A DNA stretch of 64,000 bases from Variovorax paradoxus (GTDB lineage Bacteria > Pseudomonadota > Gammaproteobacteria > Burkholderiales > Burkholderiaceae_C), in NCBI RefSeq assembly GCF_022009635.1, contig NZ_CP091716.1, positions 3,921,001 through 3,985,000 on the forward strand, written 5' to 3'. The notes beneath the pieces are model-generated. The model worked only from the letters and a program-made list of their open reading frames with translations, had not been told where the DNA came from and did no database searches. Within the stretch, counting starts at the first letter, position 1. Every line of letters begins with the position of its first letter. Below are positions 7,424-15,419 of this stretch, in pieces. The translations under genes were made by a program, and so were the position numbers.

Positions 7424-9068
7424 ACCCCTGCGGCGCGCCGAGCAGATAGTCCGTGACCTCTTCCGAGAACCCATAGCGCTGTTGACCGATCAGCACGCCG
7501 TTCGTGCCCGCAGGGTCGGGCGTTGCCGTGGGCATGCCATGCGCGACCAGCGCTTCGGCGCAGCCGAGCCAGTCGCCATTTTCGACCGGCTCGTTGACCG
7601 AGGCCCATGACAGCGAGCCGCATGCGTTGTCGTCGAAGCCGTGGCGCTCCTGCCAGCTCGCGCCGTGTTCGAGCATGAAGCGGGCGAGGGCGGCATCGCC
7701 CCGGAACACGGCATGGTTGAGGGCCGAGGCGTTCCAGTCGCCGGCGCGCACGGCAACGGGCCAACCGAGTTCGACCATGAGCTTCACCGCATCGTCGCAG
7801 CCCTCGGCGGCGAGTTCGGGCAGCAGCCGAAGCTGGGTTTCGGACAGCATGCCGATGAGCTTCGGGTTCTTGCCAAGCATCCGTCGCGCGCTCGCCTCGT
7901 CGACCCGCGCACAGGCGGCGACGAAGGCTTCGGTCTCGGACAGCATCGAGCCGCCGCCTGCGTGTTGCAGCAGTTGCGCGACCTCGGTAAGCCCGAAGCG
8001 CAGGGCCAAGGTGCAGCTGCTGGTTCCGTCCGGCGTGGTGGCCGAAGGGTTCGCGCCGGCGGCCAGCAGGGTTTCGATGTGCGCAGGAGAGCGCCGGCGC
8101 CTGATGGCCCACAGCAGCGGCGTGCCCCATTCGGACGTGGGCGAGCTGCGAGCAGGTTCGTTGGCGTCGCCGCCATGGGCGAGCAGCAGCCGCAGCGCTT
8201 CGAGCGCATCGAGGTCGAGCACGCGATAGAGTGCATTCGAGCCGGTGACGCGCGCGCCGGCCTTCAGCAGCAGCTCGACGCAGGCCACGCTTTCCAGCGA
8301 GTGGTAGAGCGATTCGTTGTCGTTCGGGTCGGCACCGGCCTGCAGCAGCAGCCGCGTGAGTTCGGCGTCGTGGTTCTGGCCGGCGGCGCCATAAAGCGCG
8401 GAGAGGCGCTCGTCCTCGTCCGGCGCTTCGAGCGATGCCGGCGGCCAGCGGTTGCCGACCGACTGGTTGGCATCGGCGCCGGCTTGGAGCAGGAACCTGG
8501 CGCAGGCCAGCAGGCCTTCGCGGTAAGCCGGCAGCTTCAGCAGACCGGAATGCGTGACAGCGACCAGGGGCGGCAACTCGAGCGGGCCGCCCGGCCGACG
8601 GATCCAGCCCGGGTCTTGCGCCGTCGCCTGGCGCAAAGTGGCTTCGTCGCCGACGGCGCAGGCCAGGTAAGGATCAGCGCCCAGCAGACCGGGGCTTTCT
8701 TCCAGCAGCCGAACGGCGACCGAGGGCCTGGAACGGTCCGTGCCGCCGGCGATGTCGCCCGCATACACGCAGCGCAGCCAGTGCAGCACGGTGTTGGCCG
8801 GATCGTCCGCCTGCGCCCTGCGCGCGAGCACGAAGCCCTGCAGATCGGCCCATGAGGCGAAACCGTATTCGCGCGCAATGCACGACTGCGCATCGTGCAG
8901 CCGCAGGCCGAGCGATGCGATCGCGGCATCGCTCTTGCCGGCGGCGGCCGGCAGGGCATCGCGGAATCGGATGGTGGCGGTGGGGTCGTTGGCCCGGTAG
9001 AAAGCAAGCAGCTCCTTGGCTTGCTTCTTCAGATGGCCCAGGTCGGGCCGTGCGGGAATGCGCTTCAT
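7422..9068 (-). CDS. Ankyrin-repeat protein
   Basis: A 548-residue protein. The first 80 residues form the helical module often found before bacterial ankyrin repeats (L-K-K-Q-A-K-E-L-L, then S-C-I-A-R-E-Y-G-F-A-S-W). Ankyrin repeats follow, recognisable by L-L-L-Q-A-G-A-D-P-N-D, L-L-L-A-H-G-G-D-A-N-E and L-L-A-A-G-A-N-P-S. No signal peptide or membrane helix is seen, so it is probably cytoplasmic and mediates protein contacts. The ATG is preceded by a good GGAGG 7 bases upstream. It is a single gene, with its own upstream region of 180 bases. The partner is unknown. Confidence 0.88.
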   Translation of the reverse strand: MKRIPARPDLGHLKKQAKELLAFYRANDPTATIRFRDALPAAAGKSDAAIASLGLRLHDAQSCIAREYGFASWADLQGFVLARRAQADDPANTVLHWLRCVYAGDIAGGTDRSRPSVAVRLLEESPGLLGADPYLACAVGDEATLRQATAQDPGWIRRPGGPLELPPLVAVTHSGLLKLPAYREGLLACARFLLQAGADANQSVGNRWPPASLEAPDEDERLSALYGAAGQNHDAELTRLLLQAGADPNDNESLYHSLESVACVELLLKAGARVTGSNALYRVLDLDALEALRLLLAHGGDANEPARSSPTSEWGTPLLWAIRRRRSPAHIETLLAAGANPSATTPDGTSSCTLALRFGLTEVAQLLQHAGGGSMLSETEAFVAACARVDEASARRMLGKNPKLIGMLSETQLRLLPELAAEGCDDAVKLMVELGWPVAVRAGDWNASALNHAVFRGDAALARFMLEHGASWQERHGFDDNACGSLSWASVNEPVENGDWLGCAEALVAHGMPTATPDPAGTNGVLIGQQRYGFSEEVTDYLLGAPQG

Positions 9069-9121
9069 GAAAACCTCCGTGCAACAGACGCCGAGGACCC
9101 GCAATTCCGGCTGCACAAAAG

Positions 9122-9139
9122 GCTGATGAATGAATCAGC
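9122..9139. repeat. Short inverted repeat upstream of the ankyrin gene
   Basis: GCTGAT and ATCAGC flank a 6-base spacer, about 55 bases upstream of the ankyrin start codon. It could be an operator or part of a leader hairpin. A GC-rich hairpin without a T-run lies nearby at about 9183-9206, just after the small gene that ends the pyr-like operon, and may help end that transcript. Confidence 0.35.
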
Positions 9140-9248
9140 AACACATGAAGGCAAGTGGGTTCAACCCTTCCCGCGGGTCCGGGCGCGGCTTGCAACCGCG
9201 GCCCGCATCTTAGCGCAGCGCCCCGGCGTGGAGCACATGCGGCCGTGC

Positions 9249-9575
9249 TCAGAAATCGTGCACGTCCCACTCGTAAGCAATGGCCACTTCGCCCAGCAGT
9301 TGCAACCGCTTCTGCGGCTCCAATGCCAGCGCCTCGACCAGCCTGGCGTTGAAGCCCGACAGCGTGGCCTTGGCGGCATCCGCGAAGTCGCCGCTGATGC
9401 CCTGGTCTTCGTAGGTGCGCACATACGACTGCGCTGCGATGCCGACCACGAAGTAGAGGCCGGCGTTGTCGGGGTCGGTCTTCATGAGCGCGAAGGCGTC
9501 CTTGTAGAACGACTTGAAGGCGTCGGTGCCCGAGGGAGCGCTGTCGAAACGCTGTGCGATGTCCTGGAATGCCAT
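9249..9575 (-). CDS. Small conserved-looking protein at the end of the orotate-type operon
   Basis: A 108-residue soluble protein starting M-A-F-Q-D-I-A-Q-R-F-D. It is rich in helix-forming residues with acidic patches, and has no signal peptide or membrane helix. A clear ribosome binding site (AGGAGAT) precedes the ATG. It starts 31 bases after the pyrE stop on the same strand, so it is most likely the last gene of that operon. I do not recognise the family. The context suggests an accessory or regulatory role in pyrimidine use, which is inference only. Confidence 0.75.
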   Translation of the reverse strand: MAFQDIAQRFDSAPSGTDAFKSFYKDAFALMKTDPDNAGLYFVVGIAAQSYVRTYEDQGISGDFADAAKATLSGFNARLVEALALEPQKRLQLLGEVAIAYEWDVHDF

Positions 9576-9606
9576 GTGTCGATCTCCTGTGAGTCTGTGT
9601 GTCTGT

Positions 9607-10290
9607 CTAGGCTTGAAGGGGCGCGCGCAGGCCGCCGTGCGCCTGCGACCAGCCCGCGGGGTCGGCCAGGAAGTCCTGCAGTTCGCCGAGCGCGGCGGCG
9701 CCGAAGTCGCCGCGCTCGCGCGCCACGGCGAGCACGTCGTGCCAAGTGGCCAGCGCGTGCACCCGTACGCCGAGCGGGGCCAGCAGCTGCGCGGTCGGAA
9801 AGGTGCCGTAGTCGAAGACCACGAAGATGTCGGCCACGCGTGCGCCTGCCTCGGCCAGTGCCTGGCAGAAGCGCAGCTTGGAGTTCCCTGCGGCCATGAG
9901 GTCGTCGACCAGCAGCACCCTGCCGCCGGGCTGCACCACGCCCTCGACCTGGCCTTGGCCCGCGCCGCGCTTGCGCACGTACTGCAGCGGCAGGTCGAGC
10001 GCTTCGGCCAGCCACGCGGCCAGCGCGATGCCGCTGGCTTCGCCCCCGGCCACCGAAGCCAGTCCGTCGATGGCGCCGCGCGAGGCGAGCAGGGCGATGC
10101 CACGCGCCACGAGATCGCGGCGCAGCGCCGGAAACGAGATGAGCCGGCGGCAGTCCATGTAGACCGGGCTGGCCCAGCCAGAGGGCAGGCGGTAAGGCTC
10201 GTCGGTGCGCACGCCGACGCAGCCCGCGTCGATGAGGCCGGCGGCCACGCCATGGGCAATGGAAGTGGACAAGGCAGCTCCGTTTCTCAT
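9607..10290 (-). CDS. pyrE: Orotate phosphoribosyltransferase
   Basis: A protein of about 227 residues of the type I phosphoribosyltransferase fold. The PRPP-binding motif is visible as V-L-L-V-D-D-L-M-A-A-G-N-S, and the N-terminal orotate-side segment as L-P-S-G-W-A-S-P-V-Y-M-D. It converts orotate and PRPP to OMP in the cytoplasm. I start at the ATG (M-R-N-G-A-A-L). A TTG at 10317, overlapping the regulator's stop and preceded by GGAG, is a real alternative and would add nine residues. Within this operon the enzyme would send imported orotate into nucleotide salvage, beside the degradation branch formed by pyrD/K, pyrC and the M20 hydrolase. An R-for-T change in the PRPP loop (A-A-G-N-S instead of the common T-A-G-T-S) is unusual. 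Confidence 0.88.
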   Translation of the reverse strand: MRNGAALSTSIAHGVAAGLIDAGCVGVRTDEPYRLPSGWASPVYMDCRRLISFPALRRDLVARGIALLASRGAIDGLASVAGGEASGIALAAWLAEALDLPLQYVRKRGAGQGQVEGVVQPGGRVLLVDDLMAAGNSKLRFCQALAEAGARVADIFVVFDYGTFPTAQLLAPLGVRVHALATWHDVLAVARERGDFGAAALGELQDFLADPAGWSQAHGGLRAPLQA

Positions 10291-10313
10291 GTCGACGCTC
10301 GTCGATGCTTCAG

Positions 10314-11222
10314 TCAATGAATGCGCTCCAGCAGCTTGCGCAGATGCTGCGCGCCGGTGCGGCCCTTGTAGGCGCTCTTCCAGAGCCGGGCGATCATGTC
10401 CTCGTGCATGCGCACGGCTTCGGGCGAAGCCGTCACGGTGGCGATGCCGTTGCGCACGTTGGGCAGCTCGCCGAGCCGGAACGGGCTAACCGCCAGCACC
10501 GCGTGCCGGGGCCCGGAGAACAGCTGGAAGGTCGAAGCCGGCATGGCGTCGTCGATCAGGCCGATCTGCACATGGAAAGGTTCGCTGTCCATCAGCTCGG
10601 CGATGCGAAGCACCTCGCGGCGCGCGGCCTGCACGCGCTGGGCGCGGACCTTCTCGGGCAAGTCCACCCGGCCCACGAGCCCGGTGTGCACGAAGCGCTC
10701 CAGCTCGCGCAGGCCGATCAGGCTGACGATCTGCGGCTTGCGCTTTTCGAAGAAGGCCTTTCGCTCCGCCATGATCTGCAGCATCTTGTCGATGTCGGAA
10801 GCCTTCGGGCCCTTGCCGGGCGCGCGCGGAGAGGCCTCCATCAGCATTTCGCGCAGGTGCGGCAGGTAGTCGTCGGAGGTCAGCAGCAGCGAGATGGGCT
10901 CGAAGTGCGCGAGGATGCGGTCGGAGTTTTCCTCCAGCTGGCGCATGCGCTCGAACAGGCCCAGCGCGGTGCCGTAGTACTCGACCTCCACGCCTAGCAG
11001 CGACGCGAGCGAGGTGTCGAGCAGCGCGGCGAGCCGCTCCAGCGTTTCGATCTTGACGATCTCGCCTTTCTCCATGCGGTAGACCACCGCACGCGAAATG
11101 CCCAGCTGCTCGGCCACGTCCTCCGCCAGCAGCGACGCACCGATGCGGTAGGCCCGCAGGCGGTCGCCCAGCGCGGCGTAGTCGATGGACGTCCTGAATG
11201 CCTCGGGTGGTTCTGCAGCCAT
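10314..11222 (-). CDS. XRE-family regulator inside the orotate-type operon
   Basis: A 302-residue protein with an N-terminal helix-turn-helix (about residues 19-75: L-R-A-Y-R-I-G-A-S-L-L-A-E-D-V-A-E-Q-L-G, then I-S-R-A-V-V-Y-R-M-E-K-G-E). A long C-terminal region of about 220 residues follows, which I do not recognise and which probably senses a ligand. A ribosome binding site (AGGAAAAAGAG) precedes the ATG. It lies between pyrC and pyrE on the same strand, so it is likely the operon's own regulator. A dyad overlapping the -10 box of the operon promoter (16736-16747) is a candidate binding site. Confidence 0.85.
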   Translation of the reverse strand: MAAEPPEAFRTSIDYAALGDRLRAYRIGASLLAEDVAEQLGISRAVVYRMEKGEIVKIETLERLAALLDTSLASLLGVEVEYYGTALGLFERMRQLEENSDRILAHFEPISLLLTSDDYLPHLREMLMEASPRAPGKGPKASDIDKMLQIMAERKAFFEKRKPQIVSLIGLRELERFVHTGLVGRVDLPEKVRAQRVQAARREVLRIAELMDSEPFHVQIGLIDDAMPASTFQLFSGPRHAVLAVSPFRLGELPNVRNGIATVTASPEAVRMHEDMIARLWKSAYKGRTGAQHLRKLLERIH

Positions 11223-11254
11223 CTCTTTTTCCTGCTCGGGGATCGAAAAAGACA

Positions 11255-12307
11255 CTATAGCGACCAGGGCAGGGTGCTCCCGCCGAGAAAGGGGTGCACG
11301 GCGGCGCCATCGAGCAGTTCGACGTTCTCGGGCACGTCCATCGGCGTCCTGTGCAAGGTGACGGTGCCCTCGTTGAGCGGCAGGCCATAGAAACGCGCGC
11401 CGTTCACGCTGGCGAAAGCCTCGAAGCGCTCGAGCGCCTTTTCCTCCTCGAAGACGGTGAGATAGCTCTGCAGCGCGACGGGCGCATTGAAGATGCCGGC
11501 GCAACCGCAGCCTGCCTCCTTCAGCATGCGCAGATGCGGCGCCGAATCGGTGCCGAGAAAAAAGCGTGCATCCCCCGAAGTGGACACCCGGCGCAGCGCC
11601 AGCCGATGGCGCTCGCGCTTGAGCACCGGCAGGCAATACAGGTGCGGCCGGATGCCACCGGTAAAGATGGCGTTGCGGTTGAACATCAGGTGCTGCGGCG
11701 TGAGCGTCGCGCCCAGCCTGCCGCTGGCGTCGGACGAGACGAAGTCCGCAGCCTCTTCGGTGGTGATGTGCTCCATTACCACCTTGAGCGCCGGAAAGTC
11801 CGCCAGCAGCGGACGCAGCGTGCGGTCGATGAAAGCGGCCTCGCGGTCGAAGATGTCGACGTCTGGGTCGGTGCTCTCGCCATGCACCAGCAGCGGCATG
11901 CCGATGGCCTGCATCGTTTCCAGCGCCTTCGCGACCCTGGCCGTGGAGGTGACGCCGAATTCCGAATGCGTGGTCGCGCCGGCCGGATACAGCTTGACCG
12001 CGGTGAACACGCCTTCGTCGAAACCCCGCCGCAGTTCGTCGGGCGGCGTGCCGTCGCAGAGGTAGGCGGTCATGAGCGGTGTGAAGTGCGCGCCAGGCGG
12101 CAGCGCGGCCATGATTCGTTCGCGATACGCGCGCGCTTGCGCCACGGTGGTGACCGGCGTCTTCAGGTTCGGCATGACGATGGCACGCGCGAACTGTCGG
12201 GTGGTGTGGCCCAGCACCGTGCGCAGCATCTGCCCGTCGCGCAGGTGAAGATGCCAGTCGTCGGGACGGCGGATGGTGATCGAGCTGGCGGAAGTCATCT
12301 GGTTCAT
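11255..12307 (-). CDS. pyrC: Dihydroorotase, class II (E. coli type)
   Basis: A 350-residue amidohydrolase. The metal-binding motif is W-H-L-H-L-R-D-G. The carboxylated lysine segment is [10 protein letters not shown], further His ligands are in L-V-H-G-E and M-E-H-I-T, and the catalytic Asp is in G-T-D-S-A-P-H. It interconverts dihydroorotate and N-carbamoyl-L-aspartate. The ATG overlaps the stop of the M20 hydrolase by 4 bases. Because the next gene upstream can hydrolyse N-carbamoyl amino acids, the likely direction here is ring opening, feeding carbamoyl-aspartate to that hydrolase, rather than biosynthesis. Class II PyrC is also the housekeeping enzyme in many proteobacteria, so a biosynthetic role cannot be excluded. 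Confidence 0.92.
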   Translation of the reverse strand: MNQMTSASSITIRRPDDWHLHLRDGQMLRTVLGHTTRQFARAIVMPNLKTPVTTVAQARAYRERIMAALPPGAHFTPLMTAYLCDGTPPDELRRGFDEGVFTAVKLYPAGATTHSEFGVTSTARVAKALETMQAIGMPLLVHGESTDPDVDIFDREAAFIDRTLRPLLADFPALKVVMEHITTEEAADFVSSDASGRLGATLTPQHLMFNRNAIFTGGIRPHLYCLPVLKRERHRLALRRVSTSGDARFFLGTDSAPHLRMLKEAGCGCAGIFNAPVALQSYLTVFEEEKALERFEAFASVNGARFYGLPLNEGTVTLHRTPMDVPENVELLDGAAVHPFLGGSTLPWSL

Positions 12308-13584
12308 GACGGGTAATCCAGCTGCAGGAAGGCGTCGCTGAGTGCCTGGGCGCCCAGCATGAAGTCGCCGATGTCCATGGCCTCGTGCGGATTGTGCGAA
12401 CCGTTCTGGTTGCGCACGAACAGCATGCCGGCCGGAATGCCGGCGTTGGCAAACAGCGATGCGTCGTGCCCCGCGCCGCTGGGAATGACCTCGAACGGCA
12501 CGTCGAGATCCGCACACGCCCTGGAAAGCACGCCGCGGATGCGTTCGTTCATCGTGGCCGGGTCGCTCGTCAGGCGGCGGTCGAATTCGAATCGAACGCC
12601 GCGCTCGCGCTCGATGGCGGCGCACTCGGCGCGCATCAACCTGTAGAACGCCTCCAGGGCGTCGGCGCTCTTGCTTCGGGCTTCGAGGCTGAAGCTCACA
12701 TGCCCCGGGATGCGGGAAATCGAATGCTCGGCCGCGTTGGTCTGCACGATGCCGGTGGTCACCACCAGGTCGGTGCCGCGCTCCAGCAACGCACGCCAAT
12801 GCTCGTCGATGCGCATGATGAGGTCGGCCACCGCGAACATCGCATCGTGGCGCAGCCATCGCGGCACCACGCCCGAGTGCTGGGCATCGCCGGTGCAGAC
12901 GATGCGGTTGTGCCGCACGTTGCCACGGATGCCCGAGACCACGGCCAGCGGCAATTGCCTCGCGATCATCACGGGGCCCTGTTCGATGTGCAGTTCCAGG
13001 TATGCCTTGACGCGCGACTGGGCGAACAGGGGCTGCTGCGAGCGGATGGCTTCCACGTCGGCACCGGCCTTGCGCATGCACTCGGCCATGGTCTCGCCTG
13101 TGTCGCGCTGCCTGAGTTCGAGGTCCGCCTGGCCGATCTTTCCGAACAGCGCGCCCGAGCCCATGTAGGCCTTGCCGAACCATGCGCTTTCCTCGCCGCG
13201 AAATGCCAGCACCTCCAGCGGCAGCGCGGCCGCGTGGCCTTCGCGCTTGCGGGCCACCAGGCACAGCAGGCCCGCGACCACGCCGGCCAGTCCGTCGAAG
13301 TTGCCGCCCTGCGGGACCGAGTCGATATGCGATCCGGTCCATGCGACGGGCGCGTCCGGCGCCGTGCCGGGCAGCCGGAACACGAGATTCGCGGCCCGGT
13401 CCGGCTCGGCTTCCAGCCCCTGGGCGCGTGCGAAATCGCGCAGGTATTCGGCCGTTGCCGATTCGCCGCGTCCGTAGCTTTCGCGCGTGACGCCCACGCC
13501 GTCGAAAGACAGGGCGCGCACCTCGTCGAACAGTTGCTCGGCGAGCGGGCGCAGTGCAAGAAGGTCCATGTGAGTGGTCGTCAT
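12304..13584 (-). CDS. M20-family amidohydrolase (N-carbamoyl-L-amino-acid hydrolase/allantoate amidohydrolase type)
   Basis: A 426-residue metallo-hydrolase of the HyuC/AllC/beta-ureidopropionase group. Metal ligands are visible in G-S-H-I-D-S-V (His 86, Asp 88), N-F-D-G (Asp 97), R-G-E-E-S (Glu 131-132) and H-I-E-Q-G-P. The C-terminal G-H-D-A and S-H-N-P-H-E motifs are present. The family removes carbamoyl groups from ureido acids, giving amino acid, CO2 and ammonia. Placed between pyrD and pyrC, the most economical substrate is N-carbamoyl-L-aspartate (ureidosuccinase activity). I start at M-T-T-T-H-M-D, 16 bases after the pyrD stop; an upstream ATG would overlap pyrD. Allantoate or carbamoyl-beta-alanine are alternatives, but no other genes of those pathways are here. 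Confidence 0.88.
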   Translation of the reverse strand: MTTTHMDLLALRPLAEQLFDEVRALSFDGVGVTRESYGRGESATAEYLRDFARAQGLEAEPDRAANLVFRLPGTAPDAPVAWTGSHIDSVPQGGNFDGLAGVVAGLLCLVARKREGHAAALPLEVLAFRGEESAWFGKAYMGSGALFGKIGQADLELRQRDTGETMAECMRKAGADVEAIRSQQPLFAQSRVKAYLELHIEQGPVMIARQLPLAVVSGIRGNVRHNRIVCTGDAQHSGVVPRWLRHDAMFAVADLIMRIDEHWRALLERGTDLVVTTGIVQTNAAEHSISRIPGHVSFSLEARSKSADALEAFYRLMRAECAAIERERGVRFEFDRRLTSDPATMNERIRGVLSRACADLDVPFEVIPSGAGHDASLFANAGIPAGMLFVRNQNGSHNPHEAMDIGDFMLGAQALSDAFLQLDYPS

Positions 13585-13600
13585 GAAAACGGGCCGCGAT

Positions 13601-14551
13601 TCACCCCGACTGCTGCGCAAAGCGCAGCCAGCGGTCCGACAACTGACGGTCGAGCTTCACCTGGCCGGTGAGGTCGCGCACATGCGCCACGCCCATCTCG
13701 CGGCAATAGGCTTCCAGCCCGTCGATGATCTTCTGCATCACGCCAGGGTCGATAAAAGACGCTGTGCCCACCTGCACTGCGCTCGCGCCGGCCAGCATGA
13801 ATTCCACCGCGTCGTCAGCGCTGCAGATGCCGCCGCAGCCGATGACGGGAATGCGCACGCTGCGATAGCACTGGTGCACCATGCGCAGCGCAATCGGCTT
13901 GATGGCCGGGCCCGACAGGCCGCCCATCACGTTGCCGAGCCTGGGCTTGCGCGTGCGCACGTCGATCGCCATGCCGAGCACGGTGTTGCCCATGACGAGT
14001 GCATCGGCACCGGCTTCTTCGGCCGCCTTGGCCACGGCGGCAATGTGCGAGGCATTCGGCGTGAGCTTGGCCCAGAACGGGTGACGGGTCTTGCGGCGGA
14101 TGGCGCTCACCACCTTGTAGGTGGTCTCGGGCGTCATCGCGAAGGCCATGCCGTCGGCTTCCAGGTTCGGACACGAAATGTTGGCCTCGATCACGGCGAC
14201 TTCGGGCAGCGACATCTCGGCCACGGCCTCGGCGAACTCGTCCACCGTGTCGGCCGAGATCGACACCACCACGGGCGTGTCGAAGCCGGTGTAGGCCGGC
14301 AGCACCTCGCGGCGGTAGTAGTCGAGGCCCTTGCTCGGAATGCCGATCGAATTGAGCATGCCGGCGTGCGCCTCGGCGACGCGCGGCGTGGGGTTGCCGG
14401 CACGGCTCACGGGCGACACGCTCTTGACCACCAGCGCGCCGAGCCGGTTGAGGTCGAGCGCTTCGCTGTACTCGATGGCGAAGCAGCCCGAGGCCGGCAT
14501 CACCGGATTGCGCAGCTCCAGCTCGCCGATGCGGATGTTGAGATCAGCCAA
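13601..14551 (-). CDS. pyrD: Dihydroorotate dehydrogenase, class 1B catalytic subunit
   Basis: A 316-residue FMN enzyme starting with the usual L-N-I-R-I-G-E-L-E-L-R-N-P-V-M-P-A-S-G. The active-site motif N-I-S-C-P-N has Cys 127 in the place of the class 2 serine, which marks class 1. It is followed by pyrK, so it is the NAD-linked 1B form. Class 1B enzymes were first known as orotate reductases in orotate-fermenting bacteria and can run either way. A TTG start is used, supported by GGGGAGG six bases upstream, and overlaps the pyrK stop by 8 bases. Most betaproteobacteria use quinone-linked class 2 PyrD for biosynthesis, so this is probably a second, catabolic enzyme. Confidence 0.92.
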   Translation of the reverse strand: MADLNIRIGELELRNPVMPASGCFAIEYSEALDLNRLGALVVKSVSPVSRAGNPTPRVAEAHAGMLNSIGIPSKGLDYYRREVLPAYTGFDTPVVVSISADTVDEFAEAVAEMSLPEVAVIEANISCPNLEADGMAFAMTPETTYKVVSAIRRKTRHPFWAKLTPNASHIAAVAKAAEEAGADALVMGNTVLGMAIDVRTRKPRLGNVMGGLSGPAIKPIALRMVHQCYRSVRIPVIGCGGICSADDAVEFMLAGASAVQVGTASFIDPGVMQKIIDGLEAYCREMGVAHVRDLTGQVKLDRQLSDRWLRFAQQSG

Positions 14552-15419
14552 ACTCCACCTCCCCGACGACGTCGCGAATGGAAAACACCGGGCCTTCGCG
14601 GCAGACGCGAAGGAATTGCTTGTCGCCGTCCTTGTCGAACAGCCGCACGCAAGACAAGCACACCCCCATGCCGCAGGCCATGCGCTGCTCCATGGCGACC
14701 TCGCCGCGGGTGTGCGGGTAGTCCTCGAGCACGCGCTGCAGCAGCATCAGGATGCGATGCGAGCCGCAGGTGTAGACCACGTCGTGGCGGGCCGCGTCGA
14801 GCAGGCGGCGCAGCAGCACGTCCATGGCCTCGACCGACGAACTGCCGTCGCTGTCGTACACGCAATGCACGTCGGCGTCGATGCCGCGCAGGAACTCGTC
14901 GCGCATCAGGTCCTTGGGCGCGCGAGCCGACATGACGGCGGTGATCTTCACGCCGGCCTTCGCGGCCTGCTGCAGCAGCGGAGCCATGGTGGCCAGGCCC
15001 ACGCCACGCGCTACCACGAGGATGCGCTCGAAGTCCGGCTCCATCGCGAAGGTGTTGCCGAGCGGGCCGACGATGTCCATGTGGCCGCCGACCTCCAGGC
15101 TGGCCAGCGCGCGGGTGCCGGCACCGGTGACGTTGTAGAGGAACTCGATGGCGCCTGCCTCGGGCCCCATGCCGTACACGCTCATGGGGCGCAGCAGGAA
15201 GGGCTGCGAGTCTTGCGTCTGCGGGCAGCGCAACTGGTAGAACTGGCCGGGCTTCGTGGTGCCGGCCAGGTCGGCACCCGCCGACAGGCGCAGGTAGCGG
15301 TAGCGGTCGTTCACCCAGCGGTGCTCTGTCACCTCGCAGCGGTGCGAGGCCACGGTCTCGGCGTTGCGCTGGAAGCACGCGGGTGTCTGCTCCATGGCAA
15401 GGGAAAGTGCGAAGTTCAT
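14544..15419 (-). CDS. pyrK: Dihydroorotate dehydrogenase electron-transfer subunit, PyrK-type FAD/[2Fe-2S] protein
   Basis: A 291-residue ferredoxin-reductase-like protein. The FAD-binding segment is P-F-L-L-R-P-M-S-V-Y-G, the pyridine nucleotide domain has V-V-A-R-G-V-G-L-A-T-M-A-P-L, and four C-terminal cysteines (249, 254, 257, 273; pattern C-x4-C-x2-C-x15-C) form the PyrK-type [2Fe-2S] site. It links NAD(H) to the FMN of PyrD. The start overlaps the MFS stop and the stop overlaps the pyrD start, so MFS, pyrK and pyrD are translationally coupled. Confidence 0.9.
   Translation of the reverse strand: MNFALSLAMEQTPACFQRNAETVASHRCEVTEHRWVNDRYRYLRLSAGADLAGTTKPGQFYQLRCPQTQDSQPFLLRPMSVYGMGPEAGAIEFLYNVTGAGTRALASLEVGGHMDIVGPLGNTFAMEPDFERILVVARGVGLATMAPLLQQAAKAGVKITAVMSARAPKDLMRDEFLRGIDADVHCVYDSDGSSSVEAMDVLLRRLLDAARHDVVYTCGSHRILMLLQRVLEDYPHTRGEVAMEQRMACGMGVCLSCVRLFDKDGDKQFLRVCREGPVFSIRDVVGEVEFG
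14558..14564 (-). promoter_or_regulatory. Ribosome binding site that supports the pyrD TTG start
   Basis: GGGGAGG on the minus strand lies inside the end of pyrK, with six bases between it and the TTG of pyrD. No ATG or GTG lies at a suitable place for the conserved N terminus, so this site decides the start. Confidence 0.7.

Noticed and set aside
12304..13584. Reductive uracil degradation (beta-ureidopropionase) for the M20 enzyme
   Set aside because: No dihydropyrimidine dehydrogenase or dihydropyrimidinase is present. The neighbours handle orotate and dihydroorotate.
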